A stretch of DNA of 64,000 nucleotides from Letharia columbiana (GCF_014066305.1 NW_023501063.1:1-64000), one strand, 5' to 3'. Positions 32,501 through 44,919 are shown, counted from the stretch's first letter. Numbers and translations are program-made. The notes: generated from the letters alone by a model not told the origin.

Positions 32501-35195
32501 AGTAAAGAAAGTTATAAGCTTAATAGTAATATAGCTAAAAACTAAGAAGTTAACTCTTAAAAATCTTCTTTATATATATTAGATAATTAATTTATTTAAG
32601 TATAACTATAGAGAAGATAACTAGATTCGAGATTATATTCTTATAATATATTCTCTATATATAAAAGATAAATAAGCTATTTAGAGTAGTTAATTAATTA
32701 ATATTAAGAATATTTTATTTAAATTAAATCTTATAATAAAGATAATAAAATTTATAATAAAGATATAAATATTAAAAGTCTTTAATAAAGTTATAATTTA
32801 ATTTAATAAATATAGATATTATAATAAGAAATTTAATATTAAAGATAATTTATAGTTAAGATATTAATAAATATTATAGACGAAAGTATATTTCTAAGGA
32901 GCCGTAAAATTAGAGTTCGATTTATACGTTTTAATACTCTCGAGTAGATAATATTTAATTATCTTATTTATAGGCTGTTTTATTAGTATTATTAATATTA
33001 TTTTCTTTATCTTTTTATATTTATTTTCTACTTTTCGATATAATATTAATTAAAAATACTAGACGCGATATCTCGAGAACTCTAGAAATCTTATAAAAGT
33101 TAGCTTTTATAAGAAATATCTTTATCTATTATCGCTCTTTAATAATAATAAAATATTATTATTAGAAGTTATTATTCTTACTATTAGAGATTAAATATAA
33201 TATCTTTTATAATTCGCTTAAAGATAATTATTATACTTTTAAATAAGCTAAGAATATATTAACTATATTAATTAATCTTTTTATATTTAAAAATTTAATA
33301 CGCGTTATAGCGAAGAGTTCTCTTAACTTAATAATTAAATATAATAATTTTATAATCTATAAAATAATAAATATATAAGTTTAATAGAATAAGTATAATA
33401 TTAAAAGTAATAGACGATATAAGAGATAAGACTTTCGAGGATCTTAGAAAGAGAAGTAAATATCTTATAATTCTATTATAGTCTTAAATAGTAGAGTAAA
33501 AGTAATATCTCGATTCTAACTCTATAAAATAAGATATATATTATATAAACCCGGGTATAGATTATAGGGCCTTTTTAATACTAATATTATTATTTCTCTA
33601 AGATATTTCTCTTTATAAGAATAATAATAAGAGAGAGAGCTTCTAAACTTAAGAAGATTAATTAAATCTTAAATTAATATAAAAGAGTATAATAAATTTA
33701 GTATTTATCTATAGTAATATAATCTTATTCTTTTAATCTTATTCTCTCGAATAGATAGCTTATAGTATATTTATCTATAGAATTAATAGATAAGAGTATA
33801 TATATAGAACTCTCGCTATTAGCGATTATTAGGAAAATAATTACTCTATTAATAAAATAGTCGATAATTATAATTTATAATAAGAGATTATATATAACTT
33901 TAAAGCTTTTATCTTTCTTTTAATATAAATTATATTTAATTTCTAGCTTTTAAATCTTTATTTATATTAATAAATCTTAGATATAATCTCTAATCGATTA
34001 AATTAAATTTTATTATCCTCGATCTCGTCTATAATATCTTATAATATCTTTCTACTCTCAGCGATAATTATCGCGATTAAGATATTTAAAGAGATATAAA
34101 AATACTATATTTTATATATAATATAGAATATATTAACGTTATTATATTTAAAGATAATTATCTATAGCTTTAAATATAGCTAAGAAGATAAGACTAAAAC
34201 TAACTATAATACTATTAAAAACTTATAAAATACTTTTTTAAAGAAGTATAATAATAACTATATCGCTTTATTAGAAGAGTTAGATAATTTATAATAAATA
34301 ATTAAATTTAAATATCTTCGTTTCGAAGCTATAGCCTTTATATAAGATAAGAATCTAAAGAAATAATATATTCTTATAATAGATATAAGCGTAAATTCTC
34401 TTACGAAAGACTTTCTAACGAAACTAGTTAATCTATTCTCGAGCGAATATATAATTTATTATTTTAAGATAATATTATAGATAATAATTATTAATATATA
34501 AAAAAGAATATATTTAATACTTATTATACGATATAATAATAATATATTTAAAGAAGTTAATATAAAAGATATTCTTAAAATAGATTTTTAGAAGTCTATT
34601 TACGAGATAGAAATTATTCGAGTATTAAATTAAATATTATAAATAAAAAAATAATATAATAATTCTATTTAGATATAAAATTTAAGAATATAAAAGATAT
34701 AGATAATTAATCTAGCGATTATAATAATTAAAATATAATTATAATATAATAATAATCTTCTAAAAGAGAATATATTCTATAAATATTATTACTCGATATT
34801 ATAATAGTTATAGAGTATAAAGATAATTACTTTAAGAAAAATATTTAAGATATCGCTCTTCGAGTAATTATATAAAAGCTAATTAATTAATTAATACTTA
34901 ATAAAAAATAATAAGATAAATAATATAAATAAGAGACTTCGATAAAAGCGAGATAAGATAGAATTAAAAAGATATAGCTCGAAGATAACTCTTTAATTAA
35001 TACTATTTCTTCTTATTTCTTCTCTTCTCTTTTCTCTATATCTTTATATATATTAGGCGTATAGATTACTCTAGATAGTATATTATATATAAAAATCGGA
35101 TATAACTAAAAGATTAAATAAAGAAAAATAATTTCACTCTTACTTATATAGCTAGAGAAGCGCTCCTTCGATATAGAAATTATATATATATATAC
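26571..35195 (+). mobile_element. Tad1-like LINE, unit 2, head-to-tail copy, RIP-degraded
   Basis: Second copy of about 8.6 kb in the same orientation, joined directly to the TA-rich 3' end of unit 1 (...TATACAC | ACTTATACGC). It starts at the position matching 17995 in unit 1, so the 5' monomers are missing. Parallel landmarks are the zinc-knuckle region at about 27735-27850, the RT block with a YINNIS-type active site at about 30960-31080, and RNase H at about 31945-32005. The two units stay alignable along their length but differ by many C-to-T and G-to-A changes. Its 3' end (...TATATACACC) is followed by the right copy of the target duplication. Confidence 0.78.
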
Positions 35196-35492
35196 ACCTT
35201 AATTATTAGTAACTCGATTTACCGCTAAAGAGTTAAATAGAGATATTTATATTTCACGCTATAGACATCTCTAAGAGGCTTTATAGAGGCCTTCGAAGGA
35301 ATAAATTCTAATATTAACTCGCTCTATAGATGATAACTTATAAAATTATACTTCTATTAATAGTATCTTATAAAATTATATCTCTATTAATAATATCTTA
35401 TAAATTCATACTCTATTAGAGTATGAAAATGTAAGATGAGGTATGAATTTGTAAGAATCTTATAATTTGAGATATAAAAATGTAATTCGCCC
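35196..35492 (-). mobile_element. Inverted-repeat element, copy B, right part
   Basis: Resumes with ACCTTAATTATT (35196-35207), the RIP-altered partner of the LINE target duplication. It continues through the CG-poor version of the element centre and the motif arm to the terminal AATTCGCCC at 35489-35492. This half is clearly RIP-mutated (ATAC-CCC motifs changed to ATAC-TTC and similar), whereas the left half is nearly intact. Confidence 0.82.
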
Positions 35493-35506
35493 CTAGCTAT
35501 TCACTC
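35493..35506 (+). repeat. Overlapping target duplications of copies B and C
   Basis: CTAGCTATTCACTC. The first ten bases are the right duplication of copy B. The last ten (CTATTCACTC, 35497-35506) are the left duplication of copy C, whose partner at 36019-36028 is CTATCCACTT. Differences are C/T transitions only. Confidence 0.75.
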
Positions 35507-36018
35507 GAGCAAATTACAAATTTATACCCTAAACTATAAGATTCTTATAAATTTATACCCCATCTTACATTTTCATACCTCTTATCAAAAAAATGGGGTA
35601 TGAATTTGTAAGTTGCCAGTCTTTGGGGTATGAATTTATAAGTTCCCATTTCTTGGGGTATGAAAATGTAAGATACCACCAACATCCCTATACCTGTAAA
35701 TCATTAGAAGGGTATTTTGAGGTGTTCCAGGCTACCTACCCCCAATTGTTAGTAACCCGAGTTACCGCTAAAGGGTTAAATAGGGGTATTTGTACTTCAC
35801 GCTGCAGACACCCCTAAGAGGCCCCGCAGGGCCCCCAAAGGAATAATTCCTAACACCAACCCGCCCTATAGATGGCAACTTACAAAATCATACCCCTATT
35901 AATAATATCTTACAAAATCATACCCCTGTTAATGGTATCTTACAAATTCATATCGGGTATGAAAATGTAAGATGGGGTATGAATTTGTAAGAATCCCATA
36001 GTTTGGGGTATGAAAATG
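35507..36018 (-). mobile_element. Inverted-repeat element, copy C (internally deleted)
   Basis: 512 bp from GAGCAAATTACA (GGGC altered to GAGC) to TGTAATTCGCCC, in the same orientation as copy B. It lacks about 150 bp of the centre present in A and B (the segment around AACATGTTAGCAGC). It keeps a short stretch (CACGCTGCAGACACCCC) that copy A has lost. Both motif arms are present. The first 60 bp carry RIP-type changes and the remainder is clean. Confidence 0.85.
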
Positions 36019-36094
36019 TAATTCGCCCCTATCCACTTTCATTGAATAGACCTCACGACCAAACAGTACCGGCCATAAACCAACCACACTCGCC

Positions 36095-36943
36095 ATGCCT
36101 CTCCGCATGTCCCCGGCTTCCCAATCCGACGCCTCCCGCATCGCCGCCATCCACATGGCCGCCTTCGGCACCAACGCCATGCTGCTCGCTCAATTTCCCA
36201 CCCCAACCGTCCGCGAAAGGCTCCAAGTCTGCATCGCGGCAAAAGCCTTAGCCGACATCAGAGATCCGAAGACGGCCGTGCTCGTCGTGAGAGACGATGA
36301 GAGTGGGAACGGTGAGGTTGTCAGTTTCGCCAAATGGAGCCTGCCGGTTCGGGAAGGGGAGACGTATGTGGAGGCGCCGTGGGTGTGGCCGGAGGGGACG
36401 GATTTGGAGGTGTTGGATCGGTGGACTGGGGTGGTGGAGGGTGCGAAGGAAAGGGTGGTGGGGGAGGGGGCTTGTTACCGTAAGCTTGTTTACAATATTC
36501 ATGCCATCTACGTGATGCTGGGTTCGCAGTTCCCTGTGTATGGAGGAAGTATCGGAAGGCAGAAGATTTTTCTCTTGATGAGGCTATCTGCTCCAATTCC
36601 ATTCCTCGCAAATTGTTTGTCACCGCAATCATCGGTTGCTCACCCGACTCTAGGCCTCACCTTCATAGGGACTGACCCCCTACACGAGCGTCGTGGTGCA
36701 GCTTCACTCTTGTTACAATGGGGCCTCCGGCAGTCCAAGCAAGATAACGTTCCCGCGTACCTAGAGAGTACTGTTGATGCTGGGTCGCTGTACGAAAGAC
36801 ATGGGTTCGCGTCTGCAGAGAACATCTCGATGGTGCTGGCAGGGAGGGAGGGGGAGTCAGTAATTTATGAAGAAGTTTGCTTCATCTTCAGACCTGGCGC
36901 TACGTCTGATGCGATGAAATCGCATACGCAGTCTGCGAATTGA
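36095..36943 (+). CDS. GNAT-family N-acetyltransferase
   Basis: Acetyl-CoA-dependent N-acetyltransferase of unknown substrate. I place one intron at 36480-36653 (GTAAGC to CTCTAG). It joins ...GEGACY to RLTFIGTDPLHERRGAASLL in phase and gives 224 residues, the normal size for small fungal GNATs. Unspliced, the frame is also open (282 codons), but the middle would be unrelated sequence exactly where the family goes straight from the EGAK helix into strand 4. The acetyl-CoA loop is HERRGAAS, with Glu where Gln is usual; strand 5 and helix 4 are seen in AYLESTVDAGSLYERHGF. The first ATG at 36095 starts only 66 bp beyond copy C's right duplication, so the element family forms part of its promoter region. 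Confidence 0.85.
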   Translation: MPLRMSPASQSDASRIAAIHMAAFGTNAMLLAQFPTPTVRERLQVCIAAKALADIRDPKTAVLVVRDDESGNGEVVSFAKWSLPVREGETYVEAPWVWPEGTDLEVLDRWTGVVEGAKERVVGEGACYRKLVYNIHAIYVMLGSQFPVYGGSIGRQKIFLLMRLSAPIPFLANCLSPQSSVAHPTLGLTFIGTDPLHERRGAASLLLQWGLRQSKQDNVPAYLESTVDAGSLYERHGFASAENISMVLAGREGESVIYEEVCFIFRPGATSDAMKSHTQSAN

Positions 36944-37032
36944 TAGCGATAAAGTAGCTCATCGCTGGGAAGTCTCTCGTTCCACCTCTCACTACTCGTA
37001 TATGCCTTCATAAGAGTCAAACGTCTCCCAAT

Positions 37033-38199
37033 TCAAACGCTTTCTAATCCATACTCTACAAAGCGCCCACTAAAACGGTGGAAGCGCTTTTGGTGAGCCT
37101 TTGGAGAGGACACGCTTTCGGTGCGCGCCTTCCTCACTGCACCATGGTCAGGTGAGAAAATCTTGCACTTACTGTGCTGATGGTAAGGCATTCGCAACGG
37201 CGGGTAATATTCCACTCTGTACACCAGCTGCAGCACCTGCGCCGGCACCTATGGCCTGAGTAGTGGCAGCAACACTGGCACCAGCGACGGTCAATTCGCC
37301 AAGTCCCGGCACAGCCACAGAGGCAATGGTCAGCAGGATGAGCAGACCAGCTGCTCTGTCATTCAAGATCTCCGAGATGCGGGATGTGGATGCCGGCTGA
37401 ACGGTAGTGTAGGAGCACTGGGTGACCCATTTGTCGGTGATGGAATTACTGTCTGTTTGAGCATTGTCGATGCCCGTAACCAATGCTTCGAGATAATTGT
37501 TGGAATTGGCGATAGCGTCTAATACAAAATACGCCTCGCGGGAGGGTGCCTGCTGGAAATCCATACTCTGGCAACCTGGAAACTAGTGTGATGCTGTTCG
37601 CAGATCATACTCAGGACGGGCAAGGCCAAATCTTACCAAGCATTGCTGAAAGACATTACAAGTAAACGCACTGTTCGAAACGTCTGGCGCGAAGCTTTTT
37701 AGTAACTGTCTGGTTAAGTTCTGTGGGTTTAGAGTAAATTGGACACTGCTCCACCAGCTTTGTAGCCAGGCGTCAATGTCATCCTGCTGCCAATCCGTAG
37801 CGTCAAGTTTGCCAAAGCCACATCCGGGGGTAGTGGCATTGTAGTTGCTCGTCGTACTGGGATTTGAGACGCTCGAGGTTGTACTAGGATTTGTACTAAG
37901 AGAGCTTGAGGACGTGCTCGAAGCCGCGACATTCGATTGTGTGCTTGAAGTCGTGGTATTAAAGAACGTGCTGGAAGTCGTAGCACTGGAAAAGGTGCCC
38001 ACGGAAGTAATGAAACCTGTACTGTTGCTGGTCCCCGTAGACTTTGCAAAAGTATAGGTCGTAGTATTTAAAAGAGCAGAGGAACTGGCGGTGCAGATTG
38101 AGGAACTAGACTGGAGACTGTAAGAGCTGCCAGACAGCGTCGCAGATGGAATGATTCAATGCCAATAAGGCTATACAGCGCAAAGGTGAGCAGCAACAT
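37033..38199 (-). CDS. Ser/Thr-rich, probably secreted or membrane protein of unknown family
   Basis: Two clear coding blocks: 38002-37637 and 37567-37173, joined in phase by a 69-nt intron (37568-37636, GTAAGA to CCAG). The first is a long Ser/Thr stretch, likely O-glycosylated, leading into an NxT-bearing Cys/Trp-containing domain (CGFGKLDATDWQQDD...). The second has a conserved-looking REAYFVLDAIANSNNYLEALV helix and a Gly/Ala-rich hydrophobic segment, possibly membrane-inserting (LLILLTIASVAVPGLGELTV...). The Ser/Thr frame continues upstream to about 38150 without ATG. A start at 38199 (MLLLTFAL) spliced GTATAG to GGCAG fits in phase and would give a short signal sequence. After LPSA a GTAAGT donor sits on the stop codon, so a small last exon ending between 37033 and 37072 is likely. 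The ends are tentative. Confidence 0.6.
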
Positions 38200-38682
38200 G
38201 ACAAACGACTTGTATATGTCGAAGGCAAAGTTCAAAAACTCTCAATTGGGATATGATGATTCTTATAATTCGAGTAAGAGACTTCTTGCTTCTGTAGAGG
38301 AAGAGAGAAAAGCGATCTGAGAAATCTCATTCCTCCTTGCTGCAGAGTGAGTGTCAATGATGCAGCTACGATTTGGGCGGTAAAAGAGACGGTATGGAGT
38401 GTAAAGCTGCTGAGTGGCATGTGAAGGAGTCTCTGGAACCAACGGCGATGTCTGCTTTTGAGCGTCATCGTGTTGGAGAATGGTCAGATCATACCGCTAT
38501 AGTTAGGGCGATTCCATGTTTCTCGAGCATTACCCCCAGACTGTAAGATGAGCATGAAGTGCAAAGGTAGAGTTCCGAAGTCGTTATTCTATTTTCCATG
38601 ACGCTTTTAGGAGCCAGAATTTCATCGCAAGCGGTACATCGCGCCATGCCCAGAAGAGAAGTAAGAAACAAATTTTCATCAA
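38200..38682. other. Spacer between the S/T-rich gene and the ABC transporter
   Basis: About 480 bp. A 78-codon minus-strand frame (38232-38468) has no similarity. It contains the promoter side of one gene and the 3' end of the other. Confidence 0.4.
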
Positions 38683-41600
38683 TCATTCCCCTTCCCTTCC
38701 TTCGCCTTCTGCAAAGCCCCCAATAATCTCCCATAACCGCTGCCTCTCCCCGCTCTGCTCCACCATCCCCTTAAATACACCCCCATCCTTCCCCAACAGC
38801 TCCTCCGGCCCATCGAATTCCACCCCCACCCCGTCGTCCATTACCAGTATCTTGTCGAAATCAGCAATCGTGCTCAATCGATGCGCAATTACGATCAACG
38901 TCGAATCCTGAAACTCTTCTCTGATACTGCGTTGGATGAGAACATCGGTTGCCATGTCAACGGCTGACGTCGCTTCATCGAGCACCATGATTTTGGGGCG
39001 GGAGACGATGGCACGGGCAAGGCAGAGGAGTTGACGCTGGCCTTGGGAGAGGTTGAGACCGCCTTCAGAGATGCGCGAGGAGAGGGATCTGAAGGTGTTG
39101 GTGTTGGTGTCTGGTGCAATTGCTGGGATGGGTGTATCTGAGCCCGAGTCTGATTCGGCGAGTTCACCTTGAGAAGTGGTGCCTGTTGTGCGGATGAGAT
39201 GCACACGCTGAAGCGCGTCGTAGAGTTCGGAGTCTGTGTGCTGGTCAAACGCGTCTAAATTCGAGCGGACTGTGCCGGAGAAAAGGACTGGGTCTTGTGG
39301 TATGATCGCAATGCGGCTCCTTAGGTCGTGGAGACTGATCTTCGAAACATCGATGCTGTCGATATGTACAGAGCCCTCGCGTGCCTCCAAGAAGCGGAAA
39401 AGAGCTAGTGTGAGTGAAGATTTGCCAGCACCAGTGCGGCCTACTACGCCAACACGCTGATAATGATTTAAGAGTCAGCGTACCCATTCCAAGACACATA
39501 TTTAATTCATAAGACAAGTCTAGGGAGCACAATGAGGGAAAGAGTCCCATAGCACGACACGAAGTCGAATCGTCTGACAGGTACAAGATCAGGGCAAGGC
39601 AAAACAAGCTCATTTCGTGACAGGCAGTTGAGTCATAAGGTCAGTCTCTGGAGCATACTTTGGGAAGTACTTCCTTCCCTCTCCCAGACTGAAGTATCAA
39701 ATAGCAAGAAACCACTCCGGGATAACGTACCTGATTTTTCTCCACAGAAAACGAGAGACCTTTCAAGACTGGTGGCAGATCTGCCGCATAGCCTGCAACG
39801 AGGTTTGAGACCTGTAGCCGACCCTCGGTAGGCCAAGCAGCCGGGACTTTGACGCTCGCACTTTGGTTCTCAATGGGCAGATTTGCATATTCTGCAACTC
39901 TTTCCACCGCGTTGAAGTTGAGTTCGCAATTTGCGTAGCATCGGGTTGTCCACAAGATTGCGCTGCTGTATTGGAGTGCAAAACTCAAAGCAAAGCCAGC
40001 GAGCGAAGCTTCGATGCCGTAGAAAGCTATGACAGCAGCAACCAGGATGGAAAACGCAGCACCAATGGCATTTGACCGGAGCGCCAGCCATCTTTGGCAT
40101 AGCCAGAGGAACCAATATGCCCTTGCATGTGTATCGATTTTAGCAAACATTCTCTCAATGTATACATCGGTCTTGTCGAAGGCCCGAATGGTGCCAATCC
40201 CTGCGAGAGCTGAACCGAACTGTTCGAAAATGGGGCTTTTCGCATTGCTTTCGAGCCGCTTGACTTCACGAGCACCGGAAAGATACCGTCCAGTGACCCA
40301 TCCACACAGGAGTAGTAGTATGAGTGAGAACAAAAGCATGATAGGTGACACGAAGAGGCCCGCGATGATGATACCTACCAGCTCGAGAATGTGATAGAGA
40401 AGGAAACCTATATCATTACCCAAATTTGAGTCGATTGCAGCAAAGTCGGCGGTAAACCTGTTTAGTGTTCTACCGACAGGTGTGGTATCCAGCCATCTCA
40501 ACGGCGCCCTGAGGACCGCGTATGTCAAGTCCTCGAAGAGCTTCTTAGATGCTCTCAATGATCCCATGTAAACGAAGAAGTACCTCAAGGTTCCGAAGAT
40601 GCATATGACAATGCTAAGTCCAATATAGATACCCAAGTAGAAAGACAAATTATCATTCGAGGTCTGGGTATTGTAACCACTACCCCTCACAGGAGAGTAG
40701 CTATATGGGAGCAGTTGGACGAAGAACGAATGAGATTCGGTCTTGTACGATCTTGTCCAGATACCGATGAACCAGGACCTTCCTAAGATCAGCCCTTGGT
40801 AGACAGCGTAAAGGATCATGATGGGACCCCAAAACCAGAAACCGCCACTGGATACGAGATACTGCTTGTAGATATTGAGACTCATTCGCCCTGTCTCTCG
40901 CTTTTCATCTTCGGTGAACTTCTTCGGCTGTGCCTTTCCTTGGATGTCCAGCTCACCATCGTCAATCTTGTTCGTCGAGGCTGAAGCGTGTGATAGCAAT
41001 TTACTGAGGCTACCGTTGGCTGCATGTTCTGCTTGTTGTAGCGCCTCTGCGTTCTTCTTGAGATCTTTTGCATGACCCTCTTGTTGCTGCTTCATAATTT
41101 CTTCGAGCACACCGGTGGCTTTCAGGTCTTCTACAAAGCCGGCATGTTGTACTGTACCTTCACCAAGAACCACCGTGTATGCCGTCTTGGGCAGGACAAG
41201 GCCCACATGATGGGTCACCAAGATGCGTGTCCTTCCAGTGCCGAGCTCTCCCGTCAGGGCGTCCTCAAAGAGCTGCCGCCCGACATGAGCATCCACAGCG
41301 CTATAACATTAGCGGATGTTGATCATGTTATAGCAAAGTTCTAGAAACCTTACCTGAAAATGTCATCGAGGACAAGGATGCCTGCCCGTGAGTACAAAGC
41401 TCTCGAAAACGAGATGCGCCAACGCTGCCCTCCTGAGAGATTTATGCCATTGGCGCCAATGTCAGTAAGCTCGCCATCGGGGAGCAGGTCCAGGTCCTTC
41501 TCCAGAGCACAGCAATTGAGAACTTTCTTGTAGCGGCCAGAGTCAAAAGGTAGACCAAAGAGTATATTATCCTTGATGGTGGCATTTTCAATCCAAGGAA

Positions 41601-43926
41601 TCTGAGCTACAAATGCGATGGCTGGGTCAATAATCCAGTCGCTTCTGTTAGCCTTTTTGTCGAAGCGCTCTTCGAAAGAAGGTGCTTGAGGAACTCTGAC
41701 TTGTCCAGCCAATAAGTCGGCTTCCCCAAGGATCGACGCCAGAAAGAGGCTCTTGCCCGACCCTGTCTTGCCAGAGATGACGCTCAACTCCTTGTTTGGG
41801 AACCGGACATCGATGTTCTTCAGGATGAAACGGTCAGGATCCTCTTCCTGTGAGTCCGATGGCCAAGCAACTGATGCATCCTTGAAATCAATGGCGTCGC
41901 CTGAAATAATATAGGGGTCCCTTTCTGGAGCTTTGAGGTATTCATTGATCCTTTTGACTGACACCCAGGCTTCCAGACAATCCGCGATAACCTCCGGCAA
42001 GACAGCTAATGAAACTTCCATCGATCCCATTACCGTGATAGAGGTGAATGCCACCGATGCCGAGAGACCACTGTTGAGTACTGAATATACGGAGAGAGAG
42101 ACAGCACTTAACATTACCGGTCCAAGAATCCAGATAGCAAGTAGACCCGTATCCAAGCGAAACACCCTCCACTGTGTTGCGAGCTCTTCGTCACGCTTCT
42201 TGCCGATCTTCTCTTGCCACTGCTGTTCCTGGGCAGAAAATTTGATTTGCCGAATGCCTTGGAGTGCTTCGGTAATGACGATCATCTTCTGATCTCGGAC
42301 CTTCATGATGTCCCCCTGGGCATCGCTGTAGCTTTTCGAAGTGTAGATGTTGAGTGGTAACGCGATCGCAAATACAGATAGTCCAGCGAGCAAGCTTTTC
42401 CAGCCGATCAGCTTGATCAAGAACGCTATACTGACTGTCAACATGACGACTGTTTGGGGAATCAGATAATAGTAAGTGGCAAAGTCCGCGACACGCTCTG
42501 CGTCCACTCCCTGCCACCACGAGTATTCAGCCATTTGGTATGCGTACGATAACGGGAGCAAGCCTTACCAATAGGTTGATGGTGCTCTGACGGCTCTTCT
42601 GAGTATCTTCCTCTGCTGCGTCTTCCGCCGTCGCAGTTTCGGCTTGACCCGGGGTCGAACCCGACATCGGATGTGTTTCCGCGGTCTTTTGGTCGTTGAT
42701 TCCTGAAAAAGCAGTGGGAATACTGGTTCCATTCACGGCATCAACATCGGTAGCCTGCTTGGGTTGTAGCACGCCTTTCACATCCTTACGACGGGTGGCT
42801 TTGCTAAAGATCATAGCCGATAATTCAGTCCGGAGTGGCTGTCCTAGTCTAGCCAAAACTATCCAATGTAGCCAAGCCTGAGTCCAGGCTGAGAGTATAA
42901 TGGCCAGTCCAAGGGCAATTACCAATCCCCAAGTCGACCCGCCTGCTGAGGCGCCTTTAGTTTGCGATTCGAGGCGCTTTAACAATTGATACAGAACGAG
43001 CTGAGGTACGAACTGTGCAACGGACTGCAATGTTGTAAAGAGAGCCTGGAAGAGAAGTTCTGGAAGATGAGCGAAGACCAAAGTCTTCCACAGCTGATCC
43101 TTTGTTTTCAATGTACTGAGGTATTCTTGACGGTAGGCGGAGCGCCCTTCCACGTGCAAATTCGGTAAGTCATCTAGGCCAAGAGTTTTCTTCTTCCTTG
43201 CTAAAATGAGCGTAAGCCCTGCCCAGGTGAATGTATACCGACCGAACGCCGACACGGTGTACTGGCCGTCGACGAGCATACCCCCTTCCTCGACAACAGG
43301 ACGTCTAGGCAAGCTCAGACATGACAGACAGCATGATACCGCAGCACATATTTGGAGCACGTCTGACCAAATTAAGGCGTCGTTGGACCAGGGCGAAGAC
43401 AGATAAGAGAGGAGCATCACCAGGCGGATGCAGGTAGCAGCAGTCAGTAAAGCATAGGCCAATGCATTCAGGCAACCATAGTTGTACCTCTTTATTGGGT
43501 CACGCTCGAAGGCAATATATGCGGTCTGGATGATGAGACATGACTGTTGAAGCATTTATTAGTATAAACAACGGGTTTTGACGGCATTCGTACCCAAGTT
43601 CCGACACTCAGCCAATTCTCGAAGCATAGTGTCAACCTCGGATGGACTGTTGTATATACTGCTATGCCCATGGAGACTGAAAATCCCATTACCGAGCACA
43701 ACAGAGCGAGGTACTTAGGCAAGACTGCAGTATATCCTTTCTGTGTCTCCTCAGTGGCAATGCCATCTTCGTCTTCGTATAAGTGGGAGGTCTCATTAGG
43801 TGCGTTATCCCTCGCTTCTGATGTCGCGCTCTTGAAGAGTTTCGAAAAGGCCGGAACAGACGTGAAGAATACCAGTACCAAGGCAGTCAAGCCAGCAATG
43901 GAGGAGGGGCTTGGGGAGCGCTCCAT
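38683..43926 (-). CDS. ABCC-subfamily (MRP-type) ABC transporter with TMD0
   Basis: ATP-driven exporter of conjugates or xenobiotics, probably in vacuolar or plasma membrane. Exons by splice signals: 43926-43594, 43543-42569, 42510-41354, 41300-39731 and 39456-38683, giving 1,602 residues in one frame. Order: N-terminal TMD0 and L0 linker, TMD1, NBD1 with Walker A GKTGSGKS, signature LSGGQ and ILVLDDIF Walker B, then TMD2 ([11 protein letters not shown]) and NBD2 with GRTGAGKS, signature LSQGQ and [12 protein letters not shown]1 has DD where NBD2 has the catalytic DE, the usual asymmetric degenerate site of MRP proteins. The Q-loop and H-loop of NBD2 ([21 protein letters not shown]) are intact. 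The last intron (39457-39730) is longer than the others. The frame is open 30 codons upstream of ATG 43926 and has a possible acceptor there, so a short additional 5' exon cannot be excluded. Confidence 0.92.
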
Positions 43927-44919
43927 GAGGGACAAGCCAATGACGAGAAAGCGTGGAAGTGGGGAGCAAAAATTTCTGCCTCAAGGTATCAATATATACT
44001 TTATTCATCTACAAAATGACTCGATCTCATGCTCTTGTCATTGTAAGATCGTCGTATTTGTGTGAGTCAGGTTGAACGGGCTTAGATGGCCATGTTTTTG
44101 AAGAGTCACCCGCATATCTTGAATTGAACGAGGTGTTACTCATATGAATTGATAACACCGAGAGGTGGGAAGTGATTTACGGCAAACGTGCTTATATGCA
44201 GTGCGACTGAGTCACTACTTAGTCGAGTCTGTCGGTGTGTTGACGAAAGTGGTCCTCCGGTCATCGCGCGTATTTCTTCGATGCAGATCACTTCCCAAAG
44301 AGGAAGCCGCATCCGTTTGACATTTCGTACTACCACCGCGCTGCTGTAATGCCTGCAGATTGTAGATAGCAATGACTCTATACTACCATCGGAACTTGTA
44401 TAGATCCACAGAGCATGAAGGGGAATGGGTCAGTAAGATACTGAGGAGATAGAAGATCTTAAGGAGTCGCTGTACTACGCCCCATAATGAGAAGCTACTA
44501 CCGCCTGCAGAGCTGAGATTTGAGCTATTGATTGTGTTGTCAAATGGTCAAACCCCGGAGCACGGAGATGGGCACGGAGTTTCGAGCCCTCGCCTCTCGA
44601 TTTCCAACTCCTTAGGGGCTTGGATATGCAATCAAGCAGATGTCTCGTCGCCCAATACTATACTTTGCTGATTGCTAAGCTTCGTAGCTTTGTAAGTGGT
44701 GATCTATCGCAGCGTCCAGTCCGATGCCTTGGGAACTTTGAAAAACAGTGGACCTGAGAAACCGAAGTAGATCCCCTTTGAATGCCCAAAACTTGCAACA
44801 CCACCTCGATCAAAGATACCCCTCCCAATGACCCATCCGCTATATCCTAAAGAGTTACCCACCCAACATTTAGCGTCACTAGAATTATATCTTCCCAGTC
44901 CCTAAACCTATTCTCTCGC
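43927..44919. other. Intergenic region of about 1 kb
   Basis: Upstream region of the ABC transporter and downstream region of the beta-lactamase-like gene. Only short unrecognisable frames; no repeats or RNA genes seen. Confidence 0.45.

Noticed and set aside
17675..35195. LTR retrotransposon with two long terminal repeats
   Set aside because: The similar sequences are two full-length units of about 8.6 kb with RT and RNase H in each, and the target duplication is 12 bp; no LTR-sized repeats border an internal region.
36480..36653. Unspliced 282-codon GNAT protein
   Set aside because: The in-frame middle segment does not belong to the GNAT fold, and splicing GTAAGC to CTCTAG joins conserved flanks in phase.
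15097..36943. Secondary-metabolite or resistance cluster around the two acetyltransferases and the ABC transporter
   Set aside because: No backbone synthase or co-oriented tailoring genes; the two GNAT proteins belong to different subfamilies.
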